A stretch of 64,000 nucleotides of DNA from positions 124,001 through 188,000 of the forward strand of contig NZ_JAIOAO010000007.1 of assembly GCF_021190955.1 (NCBI RefSeq), read 5' to 3'. The notes under the pieces are model-generated. The model was not told where the DNA came from. It ran no database searches and saw only the letters and a list, made by a program, of their open reading frames with translations. Positions within the stretch are counted from its first letter, which is position 1. Each line of letters opens with the position of its first letter. The translations under genes were made by a program, and so were the position numbers. Shown here piece by piece: positions 43,501 through 53,581 of the stretch. The DNA is from Parachryseolinea silvisoli (GTDB lineage Bacteria > Bacteroidota > Bacteroidia > Cytophagales > Cyclobacteriaceae).

Positions 43501-44292
43501 ATGACATTGAAAAAAATGCCTAAATCCCTCCTACTCGCCACCGTCCTGCTGTGCAGCGTATGTTTCACTGCCCAGGCGCAACACAGTTCCCTGTTTGCCT
43601 CCTATGATTGCCGCGAACACGCCGAGTTTTTTTACAGCACCCCGGTAGAAGAAGTGATCGTATCCGATGCCGACGTTACGGTGTCGCTGGAGGTAGAAGA
43701 AGCCGTCGAGGCATTCGACACCCTGAACGGTTGGAAACACTGGCAGTATGTAGAGAATTTTCATTTCGGAAAGGACCGTGGTGCCATGCCCATGATCACC
43801 GACCTGAATGCGCTGCACCCCTACTTCCGCGACCGCATCAAAACCCTGATCGAAACTTGCAAAGCCAAGGGCATTACCCTGGCTGTCGTAGAATCATACC
43901 GCACCCATGCCAAACAAAACGAATACAAGGTCATGGGAAAGAAATACACCAACTCGGGCGCCGGCAAATCCAAACATCAGTATGGCCTGGCGGTGGACGT
44001 TGTTCCGGTTGTGAATGGCGTAGCCGTGTGGGACAACAAAGCCCTTTGGAAAAGCGTGGGCGTGGAAGGCGAAAAGCTGGGCCTCCGCTGGGGCGGACGC
44101 TGGCGCAAGCCGTATGACCCGGGGCACTTCGAGTGGACTGGCGGACTTACCTCCTCCCACCTGGCCGTCGGCATACTGCCGCCTGTTCCCCGCGTAGAAG
44201 ATCTCTATCCGTGCATGACGCAAGACGTTCGCGTGCTGCGCCGGTATTGGAAAGAATGGGAAACTGCGCAGAGCGCGGTGACACGTAAATAA
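43501..44292 (+). CDS. Exported peptidase M15 family (D,D-carboxypeptidase / endolysin-like)
   Basis: 263 residues. Signal peptide (to FTAQAQ), an N-terminal region of about 90 residues with no known motif, then the M15 zinc-peptidase core: ITLAVVESYRTHAKQNEYK, GKSKHQYGLAVDVVP (SxHxxGxAxD, two zinc ligands) and DPGHFEW (catalytic His pair). These enzymes cleave peptidoglycan cross-link peptides, either as D,D-carboxypeptidases or L-Ala-D-Glu endopeptidases; the M15C type (VanY/endolysin) fits best. Two bases from the GH1 gene, so co-transcribed with it. The start may be 43501 or 43516. Confidence 0.9.
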   Translation: MTLKKMPKSLLLATVLLCSVCFTAQAQHSSLFASYDCREHAEFFYSTPVEEVIVSDADVTVSLEVEEAVEAFDTLNGWKHWQYVENFHFGKDRGAMPMITDLNALHPYFRDRIKTLIETCKAKGITLAVVESYRTHAKQNEYKVMGKKYTNSGAGKSKHQYGLAVDVVPVVNGVAVWDNKALWKSVGVEGEKLGLRWGGRWRKPYDPGHFEWTGGLTSSHLAVGILPPVPRVEDLYPCMTQDVRVLRRYWKEWETAQSAVTRK

Positions 44293-44294
44293 TC

Positions 44295-45497
44295 ATGAGG
44301 CTAACGTTTCCCGAAAAGTTCTTCTTCGGAACGAGCACCGCAGCCGTCCAGGTCGAGACGGCCTTCGAACACGACTGGCAAGGCATCAAGTGCCGTGATG
44401 GGCACGTGTTCGATCAAACTACCGACCACGAGCTACGGCTGGAAGAAGATGTGAACATCATCGCCACGCTGGCCCCGAACTACCGCATGAGCCTCATGTG
44501 GAGCAAGCTGCAGCGCGAGCCTTACGGCGCCTTCGACGAACCTACACGCCTGCATTACCATACCCTTCTTAAAAGTCTGAAAGCCCGCGGTGTATCCATC
44601 ATGATGGTACTGCATCATTTCTCCAACCCCTTGTGGTTTGCAAAGCGCAGTGGTTGGGAAAAAGAGGAAAATATCCCCCTCTGGATCGACTACGCCCGCC
44701 GTGTGATTGACGAATACGGTCAATACGTATCGTATTGGAATACCTTTAACGAACCGAATGTATACGCCAGCTTCGGATGGCTCACAGGCTTCTTCCCTCC
44801 GTTTAAGATCAACCCGCTGGCAGCCGGCAAAGTGGTCATCAACATGGGCAAGGCCCACGATCAGGTTTACGACTACCTGAAGTCGCGGTTCCCGCACCAC
44901 CCCGTGGGCATTTCGCACAACTGCGCTGTCTTCGCAGCCGAAAACATCCTGGGTTGGTTTCCCGCGCGCCTTAGCGACTGGTGGTTCATGGACTACGTGC
45001 CCCAGTATTTCGAAAAGGTCGACTTTTTTGGCATGAGCTACTACGGCCGCATTTCACACGATCCGCTGCCGATCACCTACCTCAATCACCCGCAGAAAAT
45101 CAAAGACCTGGGCCGCAAACACGACGACATCTGGGAGTACTATCCCGAAGGCCTGCGCACTTGCCTGGACCGGTATTGGAATAAGTATAAAAAGCCCATT
45201 ATCATCACTGAAAACGGCGTCTGCGACGAGAGTGATTTCCTGCGGCTACAGGCCATCCAGGATTACGCCGCCATTATACACCAGGCCATCCACGACGGCA
45301 TCGATATCCAGGGGTACTACCACTGGAGCACGTGGGATAACGTCGAGTGGCACCTCGGCCCCTCTATGCGGTTCGGCCTATACCAAACCGACCCCAAGAC
45401 CCGTAATCGCTTTATGAAACCCAGCGGCGCCCTCTACGCCTCCCTGGCACACTCCAAGAAAATTACAGTACAACAATACCAGGAAGTGGCGATTTGA
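44295..45497 (+). CDS. Glycoside hydrolase family 1 (beta-glucosidase-like)
   Basis: 400 residues. GH1 fold with acid/base YWNTFNEPNVYA and nucleophile IIITENGVCDE; also HHFSNPLWF and HWSTWDNVEWHLG lining the sugar site. The N-terminal motif reads FFFGTSTAAVQVETAFEH instead of the common QIEGA form, and the chain is about 50-70 residues shorter than typical GH1 enzymes, so substrate range may differ. Without signal peptide; cytoplasmic. Coupled with an M15 peptidase upstream and a lactonase downstream, which hints at breakdown of a glycan or glucoside. Beta-glucosidase is the most likely activity, not certain. Confidence 0.88.
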   Translation: MRLTFPEKFFFGTSTAAVQVETAFEHDWQGIKCRDGHVFDQTTDHELRLEEDVNIIATLAPNYRMSLMWSKLQREPYGAFDEPTRLHYHTLLKSLKARGVSIMMVLHHFSNPLWFAKRSGWEKEENIPLWIDYARRVIDEYGQYVSYWNTFNEPNVYASFGWLTGFFPPFKINPLAAGKVVINMGKAHDQVYDYLKSRFPHHPVGISHNCAVFAAENILGWFPARLSDWWFMDYVPQYFEKVDFFGMSYYGRISHDPLPITYLNHPQKIKDLGRKHDDIWEYYPEGLRTCLDRYWNKYKKPIIITENGVCDESDFLRLQAIQDYAAIIHQAIHDGIDIQGYYHWSTWDNVEWHLGPSMRFGLYQTDPKTRNRFMKPSGALYASLAHSKKITVQQYQEVAI

Positions 45498-45543
45498 CAT
45501 TTGTTAAGTACCTTCCGGCAAGCGACCTGAACCCTGAGAACCT

Positions 45544-46713
45544 ATGTACCGAAAACTACGCCTGTTGCCAGTCATCCTGTGCCTGCTTGTCCCAACCGTA
45601 TGGGGACAAACCAAAACACAAAAAACGAAGACCTCGGGTAAAAAAGAGCTTCTCTACGTAGGCACCTTCAGTGTGCGCGGCAGCGCCGGCCTGTACGTCT
45701 ATACCTTCAATCGCGCCAAGCGCACGCTTACACTGGTACAAACCGTACCGACACCCGAAAGCCCGTCGTTTGTAGGCATTCATCCCACCGGCAAATTCTT
45801 ATACTCTGTCAACCGCGGCAAAGCGAAGGACAGTGACCTGGAAGGCTCCATCAGTGCCTTTGCCATCGACGCAAAGACCGGCCGCCTCAGTGACCTCAAT
45901 AACCGTTCTTCCTTTGGCGCCGACCCTTGCCACATCAGCTTTGACAAGACGGGTCAATACGCCTTTGTCTCGAATTACGGCGAAGGCAACCTGGTGGTGC
46001 TGCCGTTGTTTGAAGACGGATTGGTAGGCAACCCCTCCGATTCGAAAAAGTATATTGCCAGCAGCGTTAATCCCACCCGGCAGGAAAGCTCGCACATTCA
46101 CTCGGCCCTGATCTCACCCGACAATCGTATCCTCTACGCGGCCGACCTGGGCGCCGACAAAGTGTACAGCTATAACTTCAACTTGAACACAGGCAAGCTG
46201 GAGCCATCCCAACAGAAAGAAGCCGCAGTCGTTCCGGGCGCAGGCCCACGACACTTTACCTTTCACCCGAACGGCAACTTTTTATACCTGTCAGAAGAGC
46301 TGACTTCTTCTGTCTGCTCCTTTAAGATCGACAAAAAGACCGGTGCCCTGACGGTGCTGCAGGACTCGGTACTTTCCCTACCCGCGGGCTTCACCGGCAA
46401 GAACAGCAGCGCCGACATACACATTACCCCCAACGGCAAGTTTTTATACATGTCGAACCGCGGCTTTAATGGCATCAGCATCTTTACCGTGGCCTCTACC
46501 GGCAAGATCAAGCTGGCAGGCCACCAGCCCACGGGTGGTCAGACCCCACGCAATTTCATGATCGACCCACGAGGCGAATACCTCTTTGCCGCCAATCAGG
46601 ATACCGACACGATCATCCTGTTCCGTATAAATGCAAAAACGGGGCTGCTCACACAAGTGGGCAAACCCGTTAAGGTACCGTCGCCGGTATGTTTAAAGAT
46701 GCTGACCCAATAG
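45544..46713 (+). CDS. Exported lactonase-family beta-propeller protein
   Basis: 389 residues with signal peptide (LLPVILCLLVPTVWGQ). Seven-bladed propeller of the 6-phosphogluconolactonase/YbhE type, with repeated blade ends FVGIHPTGKFLYSVNRG, HISFDKTGQYAFVSNYGEGNLVVL, SALISPDNRILYAADLGADKVYSY, HFTFHPNGNFLYLSEEL and FMIDPRGEYLFAANQDTDTIILFRI. The signal peptide argues against the cytoplasmic pentose-phosphate role, so a periplasmic sugar lactonase is more likely. It is 46 bases after the GH1 gene. Sequence similarity to the fold is clear; the substrate is not. Confidence 0.87.
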   Translation: MYRKLRLLPVILCLLVPTVWGQTKTQKTKTSGKKELLYVGTFSVRGSAGLYVYTFNRAKRTLTLVQTVPTPESPSFVGIHPTGKFLYSVNRGKAKDSDLEGSISAFAIDAKTGRLSDLNNRSSFGADPCHISFDKTGQYAFVSNYGEGNLVVLPLFEDGLVGNPSDSKKYIASSVNPTRQESSHIHSALISPDNRILYAADLGADKVYSYNFNLNTGKLEPSQQKEAAVVPGAGPRHFTFHPNGNFLYLSEELTSSVCSFKIDKKTGALTVLQDSVLSLPAGFTGKNSSADIHITPNGKFLYMSNRGFNGISIFTVASTGKIKLAGHQPTGGQTPRNFMIDPRGEYLFAANQDTDTIILFRINAKTGLLTQVGKPVKVPSPVCLKMLTQ

Positions 46714-46726
46714 GACGTCCGTTGCG

Positions 46727-47395
46727 TTAGTCTTTCAGGATACGCATCTCCACCCGTCGGTTCGCGGCGCGCGCTTCGGGTGTCATCTCATTCCGCAGGG
46801 GCTGGCTGCCCCCGAAGGCCTTTGTCAGGATACGTTTTTTGGCAATGTCCTTTTCCACCAGGTATTTCTTCACGGCGTCGACACGATCTTGCGAAAGCTC
46901 CAGGTTCGCCTTCGGGCTGCCGGTGTTGTCGGTGTGACCTTCCAGCTGGATCTCCATATTGGCGTTTTCTTTCATCATCTGGGCAAGTTCATCCAACTCG
47001 CCATACGACTTCGGGTCGATGGCTGCCTTACCCTGCGCAAAGATAAGATGGCTCAGCACCACCGTCTGGCCTTTGGGCGTTAGCGTGATGTCACGCAAAA
47101 TGCGTTTGCTCCCATCGACATCTTTGGGGTCGACAATCACGGTCTTCGGGTTGTAGCCTTCGGCACCTGCGGTGATCTGATATTTGGCGGTGCCAAAGAT
47201 GGGGAACGAAAACGTGCTGTCGTTGAAACGACCGAATATACTGCCGGTAGGAATGCTGCTGTAACGGATGCTGGCCTTCACGCCCTTGCCCGTCCGCGAA
47301 TCCCTTATTTTGCCCTGCGCCAGCATTTCGTCTTTCTGTGCAAATGCCGGCAGAAACATGGTAAGCAAAACAAGTGTCATTCCAATCGTTTTCAT
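46727..47395 (-). CDS. OmpA-family protein
   Basis: 222 residues with signal peptide ending LPAFAQ. The first half has a beta-sandwich-like region (GKIRDSRTGKGVKASIRYSSIPTGSIFGRF) similar to carboxypeptidase-regulatory-type domains; the second is an OmpA/MotB peptidoglycan-binding domain with LEGHTDNTGSPKANLELSQDRVDAVKKYLV and an R-A-A-N-R-R-V-E motif. It probably anchors an outer-membrane complex to peptidoglycan. The ATG at 47395 begins the signal peptide. It converges with the lactonase gene. Confidence 0.9.
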   Translation of the reverse strand: MKTIGMTLVLLTMFLPAFAQKDEMLAQGKIRDSRTGKGVKASIRYSSIPTGSIFGRFNDSTFSFPIFGTAKYQITAGAEGYNPKTVIVDPKDVDGSKRILRDITLTPKGQTVVLSHLIFAQGKAAIDPKSYGELDELAQMMKENANMEIQLEGHTDNTGSPKANLELSQDRVDAVKKYLVEKDIAKKRILTKAFGGSQPLRNEMTPEARAANRRVEMRILKD

Positions 47396-47419
47396 GGGGG
47401 TTGCTTTTGGTTTAAAATG

Positions 47420-47427
47420 CAAACTTA
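47420..47427 (-). promoter_or_regulatory. -7 promoter element of the OmpA-family gene
   Basis: Minus strand TAAGTTTG, matching TAnnTTTG, 25 bases before the ATG at 47395. No -33 at the ideal distance. Confidence 0.45.
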
Positions 47428-47504
47428 CAGGTTCTAGTTGCAAAGTCCTTGCCAATCAAGGATGTATACCGCCGCAAGCGAAGCTTTAACGGACTAAAAA
47501 GCAA

Positions 47505-47543
47505 ACGCCGGAAATCCCTGTCTGCGAAAAGGGATTCCGGCGT
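47505..47543 (-). terminator. Terminator after parC
   Basis: Arms 47505-47518 and 47531-47543 pair with one bulged base. The minus strand continues TTGCTTTTT; it lies 46 bases beyond the parC stop. Confidence 0.8.
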
Positions 47544-47588
47544 CTTTTATCTGTGACAATCACTGCCGTGTGGCAGGGTGCCTTTTGT

Positions 47589-50537
47589 TTACCATTCTAC
47601 GGTCTCTCCGGCACCAATGATGCCTTCGTCGTCGTCACCTATCGCTTTTTTCGCCCCGTCTTCTTCGGTGCTACTTTCGCTTTTTTGGTTTGCCTGGCTT
47701 TGGCTTGGCTCCTGGTTTGGGTTTGGGCTTTGCTTTTCCGGCTGTCCCCCGAAGAGGTTTGGCGGCTGCTGACTTTTTTGCGGCTGGCTTTGGCTGCTTT
47801 GCTGGGGCTTTGCCGGCTGGCCGAAGAGGCTTGCTTGCTCCCCCCTTTCGCTGCTTTGGCTTTGGATCGGGCTTTGGTTTCGGTTTTGACTTGGGAGCTG
47901 GACTGGCGGCTGGCTTGGCTGCTCTTTTTTTTTTGGCGACTGATCTGCGTCAGTCACCTCATTGCCTTCGGTGTCGCTGTCGCCTTCTTCTGGTCCCGTT
48001 TCCTCTTCCTCTATCAGGGTCACCTTCGTTACACGATAGTCTGAAAGACGTCCCCCCTGGGCTTTCCAGCCTTTTACTTCGACGAGACTCTCTAACTTGA
48101 CCTTCTTGGTCACCTTGCCTTTGTCTTTGCTCTTGATAAACTCGAGCTCGATCAGAGGCTCTTCGGAAGAGGTCACGGCGATCAGACGCGAACCGTTCTC
48201 GGGTATAAAGGAGAACTCCTTGTCGAGCGTACTCGTTTCGATCACAAACCGTTTCACCATGTGCAGCTTTGTGTCGCCGTCTATATAGATGGCCGAGAAC
48301 ACACGCGCCGGGTCGAACTTCTCCACCCGCAAGGTCTTCTCTGGCTCATAGCGGTTGGTCAGGTCATAGCCCGTGATTTTATACGTGCCCGTCCGAGAGA
48401 AGGTGATCAGCTGATCTTCGGGCTCAAACTTGCCGAGATACTTGCCGCGATTTTCCTTGTTCAAACGGCCTGCTTCGGGGTCGTACCACAATGTCAGCTT
48501 GCTGAGCGTAGACGAGCCGGCTTTCAGGAAGTCAACCTTGCGTACCGGGTACGGCGTAATGATGTTACCCTTTGAGCTCCGGTTCTTTACCTCCAGCTCG
48601 GTAAAGTCGTAATTGAATACTTTTTTCCGCGCTGTGCTCGCCTGCGAAAGTTTTACTTCTACCGTTTCAGCCTCTCCATTGGGATTAACGCTTAAATATA
48701 GAATCTTCGAGTTGGCGTTGCCTTGTGTCAGGTCGTACTCCTTGTCGCGGGTCACACCCGGTATCGTAAAGCGCTTGGCAAAGCTCTTGCCTCCACGGCC
48801 GTCGGCGTAGATCACGTTGTAGACCATGCGGTCGTCGCCCTTCTTAAAGATGCCCACATACAAAATGTCTTTGCCCATGAACGCCTTTTCCTGAATACGC
48901 GACACCTTCGCTTTACCGTCTTTGCGGATCACGATCACGTCGTCCAGCTCCGAACAGTCGCAAATGTACTCATCTTTCTTCAAGCTGTAGCCCACAAAGC
49001 CATCGGCCCGGTTAACATACAGCTTCTGGTTGTTGGCGATAACCTCCACAGCCGTAACCGATTGGAAACTCTTGATCTCCGTACGGCGCTCGCGACCTTT
49101 GCCATACTTCTCCAACAGGCGTTGGAAATACGCAATGGCGTATTCTGTCAGATTCTTGAGATGATGCTCCGTTTCTTTTAACTCCTTTTCCAGACCGCGC
49201 AGCAACTCGTCGGCTTTGAACGCGTCGAAGCGTGAGATCCGTTTGATGCGGATCTCTGTCAGCTTCACGATATCTTCTGTCGTAATCTCGCGATAGAATT
49301 TCTTCTTATGAGGCTTCAGTCCTTTGTCGATCGTCGACAATACTTCTTCCCAGCTCTCCGCCTCTTCTATGTTGCGGTAGATGCGGTTTTCAATGAATAT
49401 CTTTTCCAGTGACGAGAAGAGAATCTTCTCCATCAGCTCGGCCCTGCGAATCTCCAGCTCCTGACGCAACAGTTCCAACGTCTGCTGGGTGTTGTACTTC
49501 AGGATCTCGTTCACGCCCATGAAGTGGGGCTTGTCTTCGATGATCACGCAGGCGTTCGGCGAGATCGAAATCTCGCAATCCGTGAACGCATACAGTGCGT
49601 CGAGCGCCACCTCGGGTGACTGCGTCGGCTGCAGGTGCAGCTGGATCTCCACCGTCGCGGCAGTGTTGTCGATCACTTGCTTGATCTTGATCTGGCCCTT
49701 CTCACTCGCCTTCACGATGGATTCCATCAGTGACGTGGTGGTTGTGCCAAACGGTATATCGCGAATGACCAGCGACTTCTTGTCGAGGATCTCGATGCGC
49801 GCACGCACCTTGATCTTGCCACCGCGCAAGCCCTGGTTGTATTCCGCAAAATCGGCAATGCCCCCTGTCGGAAAGTCGGGGAAGATCTTGGGGTTCCGGC
49901 CTTTCAGTATATCGATGGACGCCTTGATAAGCTCCCCAAAGTTATGCGGCAAGATTTTGGTCGACAGCCCCACGGCAATACCTTCTACCCCCTGTGCCAG
50001 CAACAACGGGAATTTCACCGGCAGCGTTACGGGCTCTTTCTTACGGCCATCGTACGACTGCTGCCACGTGGTGGTCTGCGGGTTATAGACGACGTCCAGC
50101 GCAAACTTGGACAGCCGTGCTTCGATATAGCGAGGTGCCGCGGCGCTGTCGCCGGTGCGTACATCTCCCCAGTTACCCTGCGTTTCGATCAGCAGGTCTT
50201 TCTGGCCGATGTTAACAATAGCCTCCCCGATGGACGCATCCCCGTGCGGGTGAAACTGCATCGTGTTACCGATCACGTTCGCCACTTTGTTGAAGCGGCC
50301 ATCGTCCATTTCTTTCAGGGAGTGCATGATACGGCGCTGTACGGGCTTGAAGCCGTCTTCAATCCGCGGCACTGCGCGCTCCAGAATAACATACGAGGCA
50401 TAATCCAGAAACCAGCTTTGATACAGCCCGTCAATGGCGACCGAGTGTACGACATCGTCGCCCCCTCCTTCACCATTACCCGGTATGTACGGCACCAGTT
50501 TTGATTTGTCGTCCTCCGGATGTTGCTTTTTACTCAT
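47589..50537 (-). CDS. parC: DNA topoisomerase IV subunit A, with anomalous C-terminal tail
   Basis: 982 residues. Breakage-reunion domain with AVPRIEDGFKPVQRRIMHSL, HPHGDASIGEAIV and catalytic Tyr137 in APRYIEARLSK. The C-terminal beta-propeller follows (YNVIYADGRGGKSFAKRF, TGYDLTNRYEPEKTLRV). Decatenates chromosomes together with ParE. The last ~110 residues read as a Ser/Gln/Pro-rich tail (for example SQSQPQKSQQPP) that begins exactly at a run of ten A (T10 on plus, 47925-47934). In the next frame the same bases read as a Lys/Pro/Ala-rich tail. One extra A at this run and at two A6 runs nearby would rebuild a basic tail and end in the same GETVEW, so the tail as given is probably shifted by indels. 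The gene is 27 bases after parE. Confidence 0.92.
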   Translation of the reverse strand: MSKKQHPEDDKSKLVPYIPGNGEGGGDDVVHSVAIDGLYQSWFLDYASYVILERAVPRIEDGFKPVQRRIMHSLKEMDDGRFNKVANVIGNTMQFHPHGDASIGEAIVNIGQKDLLIETQGNWGDVRTGDSAAAPRYIEARLSKFALDVVYNPQTTTWQQSYDGRKKEPVTLPVKFPLLLAQGVEGIAVGLSTKILPHNFGELIKASIDILKGRNPKIFPDFPTGGIADFAEYNQGLRGGKIKVRARIEILDKKSLVIRDIPFGTTTTSLMESIVKASEKGQIKIKQVIDNTAATVEIQLHLQPTQSPEVALDALYAFTDCEISISPNACVIIEDKPHFMGVNEILKYNTQQTLELLRQELEIRRAELMEKILFSSLEKIFIENRIYRNIEEAESWEEVLSTIDKGLKPHKKKFYREITTEDIVKLTEIRIKRISRFDAFKADELLRGLEKELKETEHHLKNLTEYAIAYFQRLLEKYGKGRERRTEIKSFQSVTAVEVIANNQKLYVNRADGFVGYSLKKDEYICDCSELDDVIVIRKDGKAKVSRIQEKAFMGKDILYVGIFKKGDDRMVYNVIYADGRGGKSFAKRFTIPGVTRDKEYDLTQGNANSKILYLSVNPNGEAETVEVKLSQASTARKKVFNYDFTELEVKNRSSKGNIITPYPVRKVDFLKAGSSTLSKLTLWYDPEAGRLNKENRGKYLGKFEPEDQLITFSRTGTYKITGYDLTNRYEPEKTLRVEKFDPARVFSAIYIDGDTKLHMVKRFVIETSTLDKEFSFIPENGSRLIAVTSSEEPLIELEFIKSKDKGKVTKKVKLESLVEVKGWKAQGGRLSDYRVTKVTLIEEEETGPEEGDSDTEGNEVTDADQSPKKKEQPSQPPVQLPSQNRNQSPIQSQSSERGEQASLFGQPAKPQQSSQSQPQKSQQPPNLFGGQPEKQSPNPNQEPSQSQANQKSESSTEEDGAKKAIGDDDEGIIGAGETVEW

Positions 50538-50564
50538 AAGGTCGTTCGTCTTTCGATTAGGGTA

Positions 50565-52466
50565 TTAGATTTCTTCCGCTACCTCTTCCGTTACTACATC
50601 TTTTGCTTCTACTCTGTCCAGCTCAATGCGCAGGTTTTCAATGATGAACTCCTGGCGGGTCATGGTGTTCTTACCCATGTAGAACTCGAGGATCTTTTGC
50701 AGGTGGCTGTCCTTGTGCAGCAACACGGGCTGCAGCCGGATATTGTCACCGATAAAAGCTCCAAACTCGTCCGGCGAAATCTCACCCAATCCCTTGAAGC
50801 GGGTAATCTCGGGCTTCGAACCCAATTTATTGATGGCCGCCGCGCGCTCTTCGTCGCTGTAGCAGTAGATCGTTTCTTTCTTATTACGGACGCGGAACAG
50901 CGGCGTCTCCAGCACAAATACGTGCCCCGCCTTTACCAGGTCGGGGAAGAACTGCAGAAAGAAGGTCATCAACAGCAGGCGGATGTGCATGCCGTCTACG
51001 TCGGCATCCGTCGCGATGATCACCCGGCTGTAACGCAGGCCGTCCAGGCCGTCTTCAATGTTCAGCGCGTGCTGCAACAGGTTGAACTCTTCGTTCTCGT
51101 ACACCACCTTCTTGGTCAGGCCGTACGAGTTGAGGGGCTTACCGCGCAAGCTAAACACGGCTTGTGTTTCCACATCGCGCGACTTGGTAATCGACCCGCT
51201 GGCCGAATCCCCCTCCGTGATGAAGATCATGCTCTCGGCGTTGCGGGGATTCTTATCGCCCAGGTGGAAACGACAGTCACGCAGCTTCCGGTTGTGCAGG
51301 TTGGCTTTCTTCGCCCGCTCGTTGGCCAGTTTCTTGATACCGGCAATGTCTTTACGCTCACGCTCCGATTGCAAAATGCGTTTCTGCAATGCATCCGCCA
51401 CAATCGCATTTTTATGCAGGTAGATTTCCAGCTCCTTGGCCACAAAATCGCCCACGAAGCTCTTCACCGTCGCCCCGTCCGGCGCCATGTTGGTCGAACC
51501 AAGCTTGGTTTTTGTCTGTGACTCGAACACCGGCTCCTGCACCCGTATCGCGATTGCAGCAATGATCGACGACCGGATATCGGATGCGTCAAAGTCCTTT
51601 TTAAAGAAATCGCGCACCCCGCGGATTACTCCTTCGCGAAAGGCCGCCAGGTGGGTTCCCCCCTGCGTGGTATTCTGACCGTTGACGAACGAGTAGTACT
51701 CTTCGCCGTATTGGTTGCCGTGGGTCAGCGCCACCTCGATGTCGTTGCCCTTGAAGTGAATGATGGGATAGCGCAGATCTTCTGCGTCGGACTTCTGCTT
51801 GAGCAGATCGAGCAGGCCATCCTTGGAAAAGAATTTCTGTCCGTTATAGTTAATGGTCAGGCCCGCGTTTAGGAACGCATAGTTCCACATCAGGTCATCC
51901 AGGTATTCCGGAATGAAGTGATAGTTTTTGAACATGGCGTTGTCCGGCTCGAACTCCACATAGGTGCCGTTCTTGTCGTCCGTCTTGGTCAGCTTGCCGT
52001 CGGTTACCAACACGCCTTTTTTGAACTCGGCGTATTTGGTTTGCCCGTCGCGGAAGGCCTGTACTTTAAAGTAGTTTGACAACGCGTTCACCGCCTTGGT
52101 ACCCACGCCGTTCAACCCTACCGATTTCTGGAAAGCTCCCGAATCGTACTTGGCACCAGTGTTGATCTTTGACACGACGTCTACGACCTTGCCCAGCGGA
52201 ATACCCCGGCCATAGTCGCGTACGGTTACGCGCGACTCGTTAATGGCCACATCAATGACCTTACCGTGGCCCATCATGTGCTCATCGATCGAGTTGTCGA
52301 CAACCTCTTTTACCAACACGTAAATACCGTCGTCCTTGGCAGAGCCGTCACCCAGCTTACCAATATACATGCCCGGCCGTAACCGTATGTGCTCGCGCCA
52401 GTCCAGCGACTTAATACTGGACTCGTCATACGATAAACCAGAAGAATCTTTCTCCGTCTTGCTCAT
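50565..52466 (-). CDS. parE: DNA topoisomerase IV subunit B
   Basis: 633 residues. GHKL ATPase domain ([44 protein letters not shown]), transducer domain, then TOPRIM with [17 protein letters not shown] and [19 protein letters not shown], and the GyrB/ParE C-terminal segment [13 protein letters not shown]. It pairs with ParC to form topoisomerase IV and lies immediately upstream on the same strand, so both are expressed together. GyrB is the alternative, but the pairing with a ParC-type subunit next door supports ParE. Confidence 0.93.
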   Translation of the reverse strand: MSKTEKDSSGLSYDESSIKSLDWREHIRLRPGMYIGKLGDGSAKDDGIYVLVKEVVDNSIDEHMMGHGKVIDVAINESRVTVRDYGRGIPLGKVVDVVSKINTGAKYDSGAFQKSVGLNGVGTKAVNALSNYFKVQAFRDGQTKYAEFKKGVLVTDGKLTKTDDKNGTYVEFEPDNAMFKNYHFIPEYLDDLMWNYAFLNAGLTINYNGQKFFSKDGLLDLLKQKSDAEDLRYPIIHFKGNDIEVALTHGNQYGEEYYSFVNGQNTTQGGTHLAAFREGVIRGVRDFFKKDFDASDIRSSIIAAIAIRVQEPVFESQTKTKLGSTNMAPDGATVKSFVGDFVAKELEIYLHKNAIVADALQKRILQSERERKDIAGIKKLANERAKKANLHNRKLRDCRFHLGDKNPRNAESMIFITEGDSASGSITKSRDVETQAVFSLRGKPLNSYGLTKKVVYENEEFNLLQHALNIEDGLDGLRYSRVIIATDADVDGMHIRLLLMTFFLQFFPDLVKAGHVFVLETPLFRVRNKKETIYCYSDEERAAAINKLGSKPEITRFKGLGEISPDEFGAFIGDNIRLQPVLLHKDSHLQKILEFYMGKNTMTRQEFIIENLRIELDRVEAKDVVTEEVAEEI

Positions 52467-52676
52467 ATACCCAAAAGGATTATGTTGTAAGGAACAGATT
52501 AAAAAATCATCGAACCCCTACAGTTTAAAAAATCATGCAATAAATATTGGCGGACAATAAAGTGAATTTCATCTTTACTTCAAGGGCCACACTTAATTTT
52601 CAATTACATCATTAAACAAACTACATTGGCTCAAATAATTGATTAACAATACATTAATACTCTTTAAATAAATTGA

Positions 52677-53108
52677 TCATTTTGGTCGTGAAAGACCAAA
52701 AATCCTGATTACAGGCCAACTTAGGGCCCACAGAACCACTAAGCCCACACTACCATAAATAACGAACCCAATACGGCTGTAATCGAATCGTTCCTGGCTG
52801 TTGAACAGGCTCACCAGGCTTAATGCGATAATAAAGAAGATATTCAACGTAATCACCAGGCCGTGAAACCATGCCCGGAGCGTCTCCTGTGTGGGGTACA
52901 GCCGGCTGATGAGGTACACCAGCACGTTACAAACGGCAATCAGCACCAACATCACATAAAACATTGTTTCGCGGTCCAGCAGCACTTGTGCCCCTTCAGC
53001 CTCCTGAATGGCCACTGTCTCGGGCAAGCTGGCATAGACATATAACAGGTCCGTCAATACCACAAGCGCCGAGAGAAACCAAACCGCACGAAACAACTTC
53101 AAAGCCAT
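52677..53108 (-). CDS. Four-helix membrane protein, unknown function
   Basis: 143 residues with four hydrophobic segments (AVWFLSALVVLTDLLYVYASL, MFYVMLVLIAVCNVLVYLI, FHGLVITLNIFFIIALSLVSLF, IGFVIYGSVGLVVLWALSW). No family recognised with confidence. A good promoter lies upstream (53127-53155). The ATG at 53108 is used; the longer frame to 53234 crosses that promoter. A weak hairpin overlaps the stop codon. Function not assignable. Confidence 0.7.
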   Translation of the reverse strand: MALKLFRAVWFLSALVVLTDLLYVYASLPETVAIQEAEGAQVLLDRETMFYVMLVLIAVCNVLVYLISRLYPTQETLRAWFHGLVITLNIFFIIALSLVSLFNSQERFDYSRIGFVIYGSVGLVVLWALSWPVIRIFGLSRPK

Positions 53109-53126
53109 AATTCGAAAATTAGGCTG

Positions 53127-53155
53127 CAAAAGTAAGAGTTTTGCCCAAACTTCAA
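53127..53155 (-). promoter_or_regulatory. Promoter of the four-helix membrane protein gene
   Basis: Minus strand TTG (53155-53153), 18-base spacer, TACTTTTG (53134-53127). Supports the ATG at 53108. Confidence 0.65.
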
Positions 53156-53581
53156 GGATTTGGGAAGAGAATGAAAAAGGAAGGGGTGCCGGTGGAACAA
53201 TATCCATTATTACTTTACATAAAAAACATAACAAATTGGTTAATAATTAATTATAATAGTTTAAATAAAGTTAAAAAGAAAGATAAACTAGTATCTATAT
53301 CCCGCTAAAATCCGGCACGAAGGCGAATTGGTTTTAATATGGGAGTATTCTGAAATAGATGTTTTATAGTCCTAAAGGCCAATTACAATTCTATTTCAAT
53401 GGTCTATCAATACTATGTCAATGGCATTCTATATCCGAAATATCCTCGCTATCTGACCACAATGGTAATCCTTTCGCGACCGTAGCGTTGCGGGCACTGG
53501 CACCATTTTTTAACACTTGCCAACCGATAAACCGCACGCAAAAAATACCAGGCACGCTAGGATCACCCTGCAAACTTGTAA

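Noticed and set aside
47600-47920. Prion-like Gln/Ser-rich domain in ParC
   Set aside because: The S-Q repeats are exactly what a shifted reading of AAGCCA-type Lys-Pro codons gives; a frame disturbance explains it better.
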